Shown here: piece by piece, positions 7,647 to 15,631 of the stretch
Layout: every line of letters starts with the position of its first letter
Position numbering within the stretch: the first letter of the stretch is position 1
Assembly: GCF_004341105.1 (NCBI RefSeq)
Contig: NZ_SLZK01000016.1
Span: 1 to 46,434, forward strand
From: Rhizobium sp. BK418
Lineage (GTDB): Bacteria > Pseudomonadota > Alphaproteobacteria > Rhizobiales > Rhizobiaceae
Direction of reading: 5' to 3'
DNA: 46,434 nt
Made by a program: the position numbers and the translations under genes
Notes under the pieces: generated by a model
The model's input: only the letters and a program-made list of their open reading frames with translations
The model's database searches: none
Told to the model about the DNA's origin: nothing

Positions 7647-8501
7647 TCAAAGCGTGTTCAAGACGTTTCTGAGGTAGGCAAGACCGAGGCGTTCTCCCTC
7701 TTTTCGGGCTTCGAGATCCTTGCCCGGCCAGCCGTAGGCAGCATCTTCGTGCTCGATCGAAAGCGTGCCGTCGAAACCGCCGGTCCGCGCCTGGCGCAGG
7801 AATCGCTGCCAGTCGAGGAGGCCGTGGCCCGGCAGCTTGTACTGCCACCAGCCCTTGCCGTGATAGCCGACAGCCTGCTGTGCGGCCGCATCGATTGCAG
7901 TATCCTTGGCATGAAGAATGGCAATGCGATCCTTGACCGCGTCCATTGCGGCATAGGGGTCTACGCCGATGCGGATGAGGTGCGATGGGTCGAATTCGAG
8001 ACCGAAGCGCCGGTCAGGAATCCGCTTGAACAGTTCCTGCCAGCCCTTCGGCGTGGTTCCGATGAAGTTGTCCTTGGGGCCCGGCCAGTTTTCGATCGCG
8101 AAGACGAGGCCGCTCGACGTCGTCCTGCCAATCAGCCGGTTGGCGAATTCGGCAAAATCATCATAGTTAGCTTCATCGTCTGCATTGTCGTCACGGCCGG
8201 GAAAAATCACGAAGATCGGCACGCCCGCTTCGGCGATCGCGTGAGCAAATTCCTCCGTGCGGGCACGAAGCTCGCGGCGCTTGGCTCTGTCGGCATCGAG
8301 CTGATTGCCGAAATAGGTGATCGAGGAGACGAAGAGGTCACGGTCGCGGGCAAGTGCGACGGCGGCCCGCACTCTGTCTGGCGTCTTGATGTGGCCGGCG
8401 AGATCGATTTCGATCGCGTCGAAACCGGACGAGGCCGCAAAATCCACCACTTCCTCAAGCGGCCGGTCGTTGAATGTCGACGTATAAAAGCCAATCCTCA
8501 T
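7647..8501 (-). CDS. Sugar phosphate isomerase/epimerase (xylose isomerase-like TIM barrel)
   Basis: A 284-residue protein of the AP endonuclease 2/xylose isomerase-like TIM-barrel family. Metal and substrate residues fit the family pattern: Glu in VFAIENW (about 137), Asp/His in LEFDPSH (171, 174), His in LHAKD (197) and Glu in LSIEHE (250). Members act as hydroxypyruvate isomerase, inosose dehydratase, or ketose/tagatose epimerases. The substrate here is probably the imported sugar or its 3-keto derivative made by the nearby Gfo/Idh/MocA dehydrogenase; this is inference. The ATG at 8501 follows GGGAGGA with good spacing. It sits between the ROK regulator and the ATPase in the same operon. 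Confidence 0.85.
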   Translation of the reverse strand: MRIGFYTSTFNDRPLEEVVDFAASSGFDAIEIDLAGHIKTPDRVRAAVALARDRDLFVSSITYFGNQLDADRAKRRELRARTEEFAHAIAEAGVPIFVIFPGRDDNADDEANYDDFAEFANRLIGRTTSSGLVFAIENWPGPKDNFIGTTPKGWQELFKRIPDRRFGLEFDPSHLIRIGVDPYAAMDAVKDRIAILHAKDTAIDAAAQQAVGYHGKGWWQYKLPGHGLLDWQRFLRQARTGGFDGTLSIEHEDAAYGWPGKDLEARKEGERLGLAYLRNVLNTL

Positions 8502-8532
8502 CAAAATCCTCCCAGTGGCCTTGCGGGCAGTT

Positions 8533-9771
8533 TCAATTGTTCAGGCGATCCATGAATTTGAGGGGCGAACGGGTGCGTTGAACGGCGTCAGCCGAGGCGA
8601 GCATCAGGGCGGCCGCCATCGGCATCGCTGCTGCTCCGAGCGCCGATGCGTCCTCGCCGATCGAGGCGCGATGCAGCGTGGGCAAAGTGGTGTCTTCGGC
8701 CGTCAGGTGTTCGTGAACGTAGCGCAGCAACTCGTCGATCATGCGGATCGGCAGCCGGCCGCCGATGATGATGGCGTCAGGATCGACGATCATGCCGATA
8801 TGCTTGACCGCGACGGCCAGATGCGCGCTCATGTCCTTCAGCCACTTCGAGACGAGCGCCCTGCCATGTGCGTCGAGTGAAAGCAGGTCCTGGGGCACGC
8901 TTGCCCGGATGCCGTGTTCGGCCAGGAATTTATAGAGAAAGAGGAGCGTCACCATTTCGCCGAGAAGGTCGACCTTCTGCGCCGCCTTATCGCGGCCGTT
9001 GGCAATCGGCAGCCAGCCGATTTCGCCGCTGAGCGCCATGGCGCCGCGATGGCCATTGCCGTCGAGCACGAGGCCGCCGCCCAGACAGGCGTTGATCGCG
9101 ATATAGAAGAAGCTGCGGCTTTCGGCCCCGAGCCCATAGTCAAGCTCGGCAAGGGCTGCGGCATTTGTCTCGTTTTCGATGAAGACCGGATGCTGCGTCA
9201 GGTTTTCAAGCGCAGCCCGCACGTCGAATTCCATCCATTCCGAATAGTCGTCGGGCATGCCGAGAAAGGTGATTTCGCCAAGCCAGTCCGGCATGGCGAG
9301 CCCTATACCAGCCAGATGCGCATCATCGATCAGGCGGCTCCGCTGGAAATGCGAGATAGCGTCCGCCGTCAGCTGCATGAATTCCGCCGGCCGGACGTGG
9401 CGCTTTTCGTGGTGCACACGAGCCCGGATATTACCGACGGCATCGACGGCGACGATTGTCAGATGATCGCGATCGATGTTGATGCCGATCGCGAAAAACG
9501 CATCGGGGTTGATCTCGAGTTCGATTGCCGGCTGGCCCCTCAGCCCATGCCGGCGGCGGGCCTCGATGATCAGGCCCTCGTCGAGCAAACGGTCGACGAT
9601 CCGGGCGATCGCCGGCTTTGTAAAACCTGTCTGCCGGGCGATCTCGGCGCGCGAAATCGGAGCCTGTCGATGGATGCAGCGAAGGACGACCGCTCTGTTG
9701 TGCTCGCCCGCATCCTCGACATTGGCCCCCGTCAGGTCAGGAGACAGTCTGGCGCCGGTCATCTGGTTCAT
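8533..9771 (-). CDS. ROK-family transcriptional regulator 1
   Basis: A 412-residue NagC/XylR-type regulator. An N-terminal winged helix (ISRAEIARQTGFTKPAIARI) precedes a sugar-kinase-like ROK domain with ENETNAAALAE and a Gly-rich LGGGLVLDG loop. The Cys-rich zinc motif of active ROK kinases is absent, so it is a sensor and not a kinase. The start chosen is the ATG at 9771 (MNQMTG), which has AGAGGA upstream; a GTG eight codons earlier is possible. It is encoded inside the sugar ABC operon, 39 bases after the second permease, so it probably controls its own operon in response to the imported sugar. A second ROK regulator lies 5 kb away. Confidence 0.88.
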   Translation of the reverse strand: MNQMTGARLSPDLTGANVEDAGEHNRAVVLRCIHRQAPISRAEIARQTGFTKPAIARIVDRLLDEGLIIEARRRHGLRGQPAIELEINPDAFFAIGINIDRDHLTIVAVDAVGNIRARVHHEKRHVRPAEFMQLTADAISHFQRSRLIDDAHLAGIGLAMPDWLGEITFLGMPDDYSEWMEFDVRAALENLTQHPVFIENETNAAALAELDYGLGAESRSFFYIAINACLGGGLVLDGNGHRGAMALSGEIGWLPIANGRDKAAQKVDLLGEMVTLLFLYKFLAEHGIRASVPQDLLSLDAHGRALVSKWLKDMSAHLAVAVKHIGMIVDPDAIIIGGRLPIRMIDELLRYVHEHLTAEDTTLPTLHRASIGEDASALGAAAMPMAAALMLASADAVQRTRSPLKFMDRLNN

Positions 9772-9810
9772 GGGTTGGGATCCTCTGTCAGCCACTCACG
9801 CAAGCAGGCT

Positions 9811-10653
9811 CTATCCCTTCACCGCGCCGCTGGTCATGGCGCCGAGGATCAGCCGCTGGAGCGACAGGAATGCCACGATCGCCGGCACGACGGAGATCAG
9901 GCAGGCGGCCGCAAGCAGCTGAATGGACGAGTCGGTCTGCATGCCACGGAAGTTAAAGATCCCGACGCCGATCGGCATCAGATTGTTTTGAGTGAGCAGA
10001 AGAAAAGGCACGAGGAATTGCGACCAGCCCGCAATCACGGTGATGATGAAGACGGAAGCGATACCAGGCGCCGAAAGCGGCAGGACGATCCGCCAGAAGA
10101 CCGAAAATCGGTTGCATCCATCGATCATCGCCGCCTCGTCGAGACTGCGCGGAATGCCGTCAATCGTGCTTTTCAAAAGCCAGGTCGCGAGCGGCACGCC
10201 GAGGGCGATGTAGACCATCGTCACTGCGAAATGCGTATCGAGCAGGCCGAGACGGTTCATGTAGCGGTAAAGCGGTACCATAATGACGAGTGGCGAGATC
10301 ATCTGGAACAGGAGGAGCCCCATCATCGACAGCCCCTTGCCGCGGAACTGGTAGCGGGAAAATGCGTAAGCTGCGGGCAACGCAACGATCAGAACGCCAA
10401 AACCGCTAAGTGCTGCGAGCTTCAGGCCGTTCCAGAGATAGATCGGGAAGTAGCTGTTGTTGAGCACGGTAATGAAATTGTCGATGGTCGGATTTTTAGG
10501 GATGTAGCGCGCCACACCCCGATAGATCTCGCGTCTGTCTCGCAAGGCCATCGACAGGAGGTAGCTGAGGGGGCCGGCGAAGAAGATGAACATCGCCAGC
10601 ATGAAGAGGTAGCTTAAGAAATCACCGAAGCGCGTGCCGGTACGTCTGCTCAT
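9811..10653 (-). CDS. Sugar ABC transporter permease (MalG type)
   Basis: A 280-residue inner-membrane permease with six predicted helices. The CUT1 EAA loop (EAAMIDGCNRFSVFWRI), which docks on the ATPase, lies in the C-terminal half. The start overlaps the stop of the preceding permease (ATGA at 10653-10650), which points to translational coupling and equal dosage. It pairs with the MalF-type protein to form the transport channel for the binding protein encoded at 11648-12946. Confidence 0.93.
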   Translation of the reverse strand: MSRRTGTRFGDFLSYLFMLAMFIFFAGPLSYLLSMALRDRREIYRGVARYIPKNPTIDNFITVLNNSYFPIYLWNGLKLAALSGFGVLIVALPAAYAFSRYQFRGKGLSMMGLLLFQMISPLVIMVPLYRYMNRLGLLDTHFAVTMVYIALGVPLATWLLKSTIDGIPRSLDEAAMIDGCNRFSVFWRIVLPLSAPGIASVFIITVIAGWSQFLVPFLLLTQNNLMPIGVGIFNFRGMQTDSSIQLLAAACLISVVPAIVAFLSLQRLILGAMTSGAVKG

Positions 10654-11579
10654 TGCTCTTCCTCCTTCGGCAGGAACGATGCGTAAACGAAGGCAAGCCC
10701 GAGGCTGATGATCAGCATCAGCACGGAGAGCACGCTACCGCCGGAAAGGTCGTAATTGCGGAAGACGATATTGAACACATAAAGCGAGATCACCTCGGTC
10801 GCGCGTCCGGGGCCGCCCCCTGTCAGTGTGATGATCGCGTCGAATGTGTTGAGCGTCATGATCGTGATGAGGATCATGTTGACGAGCATGGCCGCGCGCA
10901 GCTGGGGCAGCGTGATGAAGAAGAATTGTTGCGGGCCTGTTGCGCCATCGACGTCGGCCGCTTCGTAGAGCGAGGGGTCGATCGCTTTGAGGGCGGCATA
11001 CATGACAACCATCGAGAAGGCCGTGCCACGCCAGATGTTGGAGATCAGCGCAGACCATGGGGCGATCGCCGGATCGGAAAGCCAGGCGACGGTTGGCAGG
11101 TGCATGAGCCGCAGGATGCTGTTCAGCGCCCCATAGGGGGCTTCGGAAAACAGCATCTGCCAGATGATGCCGCCGGCAATGCCAGGGACCACCCAGGCGA
11201 CGAGTGCCGTGGTGCGCAGGATCGTGGTGCCGAAGAGGCCGCGTTTCTCGCCTCTGATGACGACGACGGCAACGGCGAGACCGAATATCTGCTGGCCGAT
11301 GACGCTGCCGCCGACGAAGATGAGGGTCGCCCATAAGATGTCAGGCAACTGCGGCGAACTCAGCGCGTTCGAAATCGTGCCGAGCGTGTAGACCGGATTG
11401 TCGCCGATCAGCGTCGCATTGGTGAACGACAGGCGAAACACGTCGATGACAGGGTAGAGATAGAAGATGCCGATGACGATGATCACCGGCATGATCCAGG
11501 GCAAGGGTGCCCCGGCAAAACGGCGCATGAACGATCTGCTGTGAGGCGGGCTGGCAGCCTCGATGGCAATGGGGCTCAT
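10650..11579 (-). CDS. Sugar ABC transporter permease (MalF type)
   Basis: About 309 residues, six predicted helices after a short cytoplasmic N-terminus, with the EAA loop EAADVDGATGPQQFFFITLP. The start chosen is the ATG at 11579 (MSPIAIEAA) with an AGAAG ribosome site; an ATG 15 codons upstream lacks one. A gap of 68 bases separates it from the binding-protein gene, and it overlaps the next permease by four bases. It is the other half of the CUT1 channel. Confidence 0.92.
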   Translation of the reverse strand: MSPIAIEAASPPHSRSFMRRFAGAPLPWIMPVIIVIGIFYLYPVIDVFRLSFTNATLIGDNPVYTLGTISNALSSPQLPDILWATLIFVGGSVIGQQIFGLAVAVVVIRGEKRGLFGTTILRTTALVAWVVPGIAGGIIWQMLFSEAPYGALNSILRLMHLPTVAWLSDPAIAPWSALISNIWRGTAFSMVVMYAALKAIDPSLYEAADVDGATGPQQFFFITLPQLRAAMLVNMILITIMTLNTFDAIITLTGGGPGRATEVISLYVFNIVFRNYDLSGGSVLSVLMLIISLGLAFVYASFLPKEEEQ

Positions 11580-11647
11580 AGGGCTTCTCTGTCCGGGTTT
11601 GACATGACCGGCGACGCCCGTCATGGGCGCCGCCGCGATCTCAATCG

Positions 11648-12946
11648 TTAGAGACGCTTGTAAGCCTCCATCGTCGCGTTGAACGCAGCGTCCAGAGCCT
11701 CTTCCGGCTTCTTGGTGCCGGACAGCACGTCGCCCATCATGATCTGTATCTGGTTGGAGATTTCCGGATAGATCGGGGCGCCCGGACGGGCCTGACCGTT
11801 GACGAGAGCGCCGGCAAAGGTCTTGTTGGCGTCGGTTGCGAAGACATCGTACTTGTCAAAGAGCGACTTGCGCGTCGGCAGCTGCTGTTGAAGCGCATTG
11901 GCCGGTCCCATATAGACCTCGCGGGCAAGATTGGCGCACATCTCCACCTTGTCCTTGTCCTTGCTGAAGGAGGCGATCGTCCAGCCGCCGGTACCCGTGG
12001 AGCGCTGATCGGCGGTCGGGCCGGGGATCGGCGAGAAGGTCCATTTGGCAAATTCGTCCTCATCGAGCGTGACCTTCAGCTGGGCATATTGCCAGTTGCC
12101 GCCGATGAAGAGCGCCGTGGTTCCGGCTGCAGCGGCAGCATTGAGGTCGTCATAGTTGCCGATGGTCGTCACGCGCTTCGGTGCTGCTCCGGAATCGACG
12201 AGGTCCTTGTAGTAGTTAAGGGCTTTCAGGAATTTCTCCTTGTTTTCGCCCTCACCGAAGACTGGTTTACCGGAATCGTCGACGAGCTTGCCGCCGAGCG
12301 CCCAGTAGTTCGCCAACCAGTCGAAAGTGGATCCCTCGTATCGACCGGCATTGAAGAGGATGCCTTCCATGCCCTGCTCGACGGAAGAAAGTCCGGCCTT
12401 TTTCAGATCATCCCAGGTCTGCGGTGCATCGGCGACGATCGACTTGTTGCGGTAGAGCACACGAAGGTCCGTATCCCACCACCACGCGCGGATCGTCTGA
12501 TCCTTGTCGGTAATGCCGTTGCGGATGAAGGGAAAGAGGTCGGCGACTTCCTCCTTCGAGAAATAGGGCGTGAAGTCGGCAAGCACATGATTGACCATGA
12601 ACTGCGAGAGCACGAAGGAGTCGACCGCGGCGCAGTCAGGGGCATTGCCGGCCTTGGCCTGTTCCAGCATCTTGGCCTGTTCGGTGCCGATGTCAGCCGA
12701 CATGAACTGCATCTGCAGCTTCCAGTCGGGATGCTTCTTGATGAAGTCGACAAAGAGCTTCTGATAACCGTCTGCGATTGCCGGATCGGCATTGTTGGGG
12801 CTGTCGTTGGTGAGCCGAACGACGAGGGTTTTCGGCGCATCGGCGGCGCCGATCCGGTCTTTGGTCGCAAGCTCCTGGGCAAATGCGGCAGGCACTGAAA
12901 ATAACATTGTGCTCAGCGCTAGTGCGCTGATGAACGCTCTCTTCAT
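11648..12946 (-). CDS. Sugar ABC transporter substrate-binding protein
   Basis: A 432-residue family 1 extracellular solute-binding protein. The Sec signal peptide starts MKRAFISALALS and ends near AFAQE (about residue 23). The mature part has the two-lobe pattern of carbohydrate-binding proteins, with many surface Trp and Asp residues. The start is the ATG at 12946, preceded by GGGGAGGAG; upstream in-frame codons are discarded because they would spoil the signal peptide. It is the first gene of the operon. It is expressed from a promoter with a perfect TTGACA -35 and an element shared with the alpha-mannosidase promoter. Ligand: unknown, probably a mannoside or similar glycoside by context. 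Confidence 0.92.
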   Translation of the reverse strand: MKRAFISALALSTMLFSVPAAFAQELATKDRIGAADAPKTLVVRLTNDSPNNADPAIADGYQKLFVDFIKKHPDWKLQMQFMSADIGTEQAKMLEQAKAGNAPDCAAVDSFVLSQFMVNHVLADFTPYFSKEEVADLFPFIRNGITDKDQTIRAWWWDTDLRVLYRNKSIVADAPQTWDDLKKAGLSSVEQGMEGILFNAGRYEGSTFDWLANYWALGGKLVDDSGKPVFGEGENKEKFLKALNYYKDLVDSGAAPKRVTTIGNYDDLNAAAAAGTTALFIGGNWQYAQLKVTLDEDEFAKWTFSPIPGPTADQRSTGTGGWTIASFSKDKDKVEMCANLAREVYMGPANALQQQLPTRKSLFDKYDVFATDANKTFAGALVNGQARPGAPIYPEISNQIQIMMGDVLSGTKKPEEALDAAFNATMEAYKRL

Positions 12947-13022
12947 GATGGGTCTCCTCCCCATTTTAAACGGATACAGCCTGGTGGTCGGTTGACCTCT
13001 CCTCATTTCCATGCTGCATTAG

Positions 13023-13052
13023 TTAGATTAAGTTACTTTGATTTGATGTCAA
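13023..13052 (-). promoter_or_regulatory. Promoter and putative ROK operator of the sugar ABC operon
   Basis: On the minus strand TTGACA (13052-13047) is followed after 17 bases by AATCTA as a -10. The spacer and -10 contain CAAAGTAACTTAATCTAA. The same layout and an almost identical element occur before the alpha-mannosidase gene, with the only core change at the centre of the palindrome AAGTWACTT. A repressor bound here would cover the polymerase site. Confidence 0.72.
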
Positions 13053-13140
13053 GCCGCAGCTTGGGAGGATTGAGATGCTGGCGACATTCAACACAAGCTA
13101 GCGGACCGCAGCCCCACTTCCCAATCACTGAAAAATCGAG

Positions 13141-13162
13141 CCATTGCGGCCATCCGCAATGG
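13141..13162. promoter_or_regulatory. Perfect 9-base inverted repeat upstream of the dehydrogenase gene
   Basis: CCATTGCGG (13141-13149) and CCGCAATGG (13154-13162) flank a CCAT loop. It lies about 63 bases before the dehydrogenase ATG and is followed by a short T-run (GAGTTTTTGCC). It could be a regulator site or an attenuator-like hairpin in the leader. The structure is seen; the role is open. Confidence 0.5.
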
Positions 13163-13224
13163 AGCGATGAGTTTTTGCCTCGGCTACGAGAGGATAGCCG
13201 AACCTGACATCTATGGAGGATCAG

Positions 13225-14271
13225 ATGCGCTTACTCATTCTCGGCACTGGCGGAATGGCCAACCAGCATGCTGCAAATTTCAAGGCGATCGAAGGCGTCA
13301 GCGTGGTGGGCGGGGTCGATGTCGTGCCCGAGCGGCTGGCGGCCTTTTGTTCGGAACACGGTATTCCCAATCACTTCAGCTCCTTGGAGGAGGCGCTGGC
13401 CTGGGGCGAATTTGACGCCGTTGCCAATGTCACACCCGACCGCATTCATCACCCGACGACGCTTCAGGCGATTGCGGCGGGCAAGCATGTCTTCTGTGAA
13501 AAGCCACTGGCGACCGATGCCATCAAGGCGATGGAAATGACCGATGCCATCGAGAAAGCGGGTAAGGTCGGCATGGTCAATTTCACCTATCGCAATTCGC
13601 CTGCCCTGCAGAAGGGCCGGCAGATGGTGCTTGCCGGCGAGATCGGCGAGGTGCGGCACATTGAGGCGTCGCATCTGCAGAGCTGGCTCGTTGGCCGCCA
13701 TTGGGGCGACTGGAAAACCGAGAGCAAATGGCTGTGGCGCCTCAGCAAGAAGCATGGATCGAACGGCGCGCTCGGTGATATCGGCATCCATATCGTCGAT
13801 TTCGCGTCCTACGGTTCGGGGCTCGACGTCGCCCACGTCTTCGCGCGGTTGAAAACCTTCAACAAGGCGCCGGACCACAAGATCGGCGAATATGATCTCG
13901 ATGCGAATGACAGCTTCACCATGAACGTCGATTTCACGACCGGCGCGATCGGCACCATTCAGGCGACGCGAACAGCTGCCGGCCAGATGGACCAGCTGCG
14001 TCTCCGGGTCTATGGCGAGACGGGTTCGATCGAGATGATCTATGACACTGGAAAGTCGACCCTTCGGGCCTGCCTCGGCGAAGACGTCCACACGGCAACA
14101 TGGCGCGACATCCCCTTCGATCCGGTGGAGACGAACTACCAGCGCTTCGTGCAGGCCGTCCGGGCGGGCAAGACGCAGGAACCATCGTTCCGCAGGGCAG
14201 CGAATATCCAGAAGGTCCTCGACAAGGCGCTCGCATCGGATATCAGTCATATGGACGAGGCGCTTGCCTGA
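13225..14271 (+). CDS. Gfo/Idh/MocA-family oxidoreductase
   Basis: A 348-residue NAD(P)-dependent sugar or cyclitol dehydrogenase. The N-terminal Rossmann fold opens MRLLILGTGGMANQHAANF. The family signature EKPLATD is present, and the C-terminal alpha/beta domain carries GDIGIHIVDF, with the usual Asp/His substrate pair region. The start is the second ATG (13225), whose GGAGG ribosome site overlaps an upstream in-frame ATG at 13213. It diverges from the sugar ABC operon and converges with ROK regulator 2, 15 bases away. Together with the operon's TIM-barrel isomerase it may oxidise the sugar to a keto form that is then epimerised or split; this is inference. Confidence 0.88.
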   Translation: MRLLILGTGGMANQHAANFKAIEGVSVVGGVDVVPERLAAFCSEHGIPNHFSSLEEALAWGEFDAVANVTPDRIHHPTTLQAIAAGKHVFCEKPLATDAIKAMEMTDAIEKAGKVGMVNFTYRNSPALQKGRQMVLAGEIGEVRHIEASHLQSWLVGRHWGDWKTESKWLWRLSKKHGSNGALGDIGIHIVDFASYGSGLDVAHVFARLKTFNKAPDHKIGEYDLDANDSFTMNVDFTTGAIGTIQATRTAAGQMDQLRLRVYGETGSIEMIYDTGKSTLRACLGEDVHTATWRDIPFDPVETNYQRFVQAVRAGKTQEPSFRRAANIQKVLDKALASDISHMDEALA

Positions 14272-14286
14272 GCGAAGGCTGCGGCG

Positions 14287-15423
14287 TCAGGCCGAAACCG
14301 GCGGCAGCAGGGTGTTGAGGAAGGGCAGCAGTGCCGCCCCCAGCGCCACCCCGCCGCCGCTGAAGCTTGCCGGCTTCATCGGCGAAATCCAGGGCGTCAG
14401 GAAGGGGCGCTTCGAGGTGTCGCGGCGTTCGACGGAGAGCTGGTGGATCAGCGCTTCAATGACGCTTCGCGGCAGGTCGCCGCCGATCATGATGACTCCC
14501 GGCGCAACGAAGCCGGCCATCGCAATGATTGGATCAAGCAGGTGGCTTGCGGCATCACGGATCCACTGCGTCAATTGCGGGGAAGAGAGTTCTTCGCCCG
14601 CCATCAGCCGTCTGAACTCGTTATCGCTGACCAGCGCACGCAAAGCGCCGAAGCCGACAACGGTGTTCAATTGGACATTGTCGGGGCCTGTCAGCATCTC
14701 GCCGATGCTGCCTGCGCGACCGTGAACGCCCGAATAGGGAATTCCGCGAATGAGGAAACCGGCCTGTACGTCCTCGTCGATGATGATCATCGACAGTCCG
14801 CCTTCGGGAGCCGGCGTGCCGATGGTTCGTTCGGCAAGCAGGCTTACGGTGCACTCATTCTCCACATGACAAGGGGAAAGCCTCGATGCTGCGTTGAGCT
14901 CATCGCTTTCTTCTGCGCTCCAGTCGTTTGACCCGATCCCCAGGCCGATGATCGGCAGGCCGTCGTGCCGGCTGATCATGTTCTGGGTGGCCGAAAGGAC
15001 GGACGTCACGCGCGTTGTCGGGACGAGGGGAAAATACTCGCGGTCATGAACCTGGCCGCTGAGGTCGATCAGAACGGCTTCGCCGCGATTTTGGCGGACC
15101 CTGACGCCGATCGAGAACGCGCCATCGGGCCGCAATGCAAATTCGGTGGCGGTTGCGCCGCTGCCTGCGCCGTTGCGGCGGTGCGACGTCACCAGGCCCT
15201 CGTCGCTCAGGCGGCGCAGAATATTGGTGATGCCCGGACCGGTGAGCCCGGAGTGCTGGCCAAGTTCCATGCGGGTCAACGGGCCGTGTCGACGGATCGC
15301 CTCCAGGATGACGCGGATATTTCTGTCGGCGATTTCTCCTGACCGCAGACCGATTGTTTTACCGCGTGCAACGGCCGTTTCTTCTGGCTGACGCCGCCGC
15401 GGCCCGGATCGAAGATACCGCAT
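14287..15423 (-). CDS. ROK-family transcriptional regulator 2
   Basis: A 378-residue regulator with a basic N-terminal arm, a winged helix (LTRMELGQHSGLTGPGITNIL) and a ROK domain. The sugar-kinase motifs are degenerate: VENECTVSLLAE is present, but the Gly-rich phosphate loop reads DEDVQAGFLIRG and the zinc Cys motif is missing. It therefore should not phosphorylate sugars. The start chosen is the ATG at 15423 (MRYLRSG), after AGGGAAG; the longer frame upstream has no ribosome site. It diverges from the alpha-mannosidase gene with the shared operator-like element in between, and is the best candidate repressor for that element. Confidence 0.87.
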   Translation of the reverse strand: MRYLRSGPRRRQPEETAVARGKTIGLRSGEIADRNIRVILEAIRRHGPLTRMELGQHSGLTGPGITNILRRLSDEGLVTSHRRNGAGSGATATEFALRPDGAFSIGVRVRQNRGEAVLIDLSGQVHDREYFPLVPTTRVTSVLSATQNMISRHDGLPIIGLGIGSNDWSAEESDELNAASRLSPCHVENECTVSLLAERTIGTPAPEGGLSMIIIDEDVQAGFLIRGIPYSGVHGRAGSIGEMLTGPDNVQLNTVVGFGALRALVSDNEFRRLMAGEELSSPQLTQWIRDAASHLLDPIIAMAGFVAPGVIMIGGDLPRSVIEALIHQLSVERRDTSKRPFLTPWISPMKPASFSGGGVALGAALLPFLNTLLPPVSA

Positions 15424-15494
15424 AACCGTCTTCCCTAAGCACCTGATTGCTTGTGTATCACCGGCAAAAGTCTCGCAACTTATTTCTTGCACGC

Positions 15495-15525
15495 TTGACT
15501 GCAAAACAAAGTTACTTAATCTAAG
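15495..15525 (+). promoter_or_regulatory. Promoter and putative ROK operator of the alpha-mannosidase gene
   Basis: TTGACT (15495-15500), a 17-base spacer and AATCTA (15518-15523) form the promoter. CAAAGTTACTTAATCTAAG (15507-15525) matches the element in the sugar ABC promoter at 17 of 19 positions in the same orientation and spacing. AAGTTACTT is a 9-base palindrome around one central base. The leader to the ATG at 15632 is about 100 bases. Confidence 0.72.
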
Positions 15526-15631
15526 AAAAACCACGTGCCCGGTTGGAGGAGGAGGCGGGGACGCGGGGCTGCGGCCTATTGCCCGCCTTTCTCCCCGCCC
15601 GTCAGTTTGCTCGTTTCCGACAGGACCCGCC

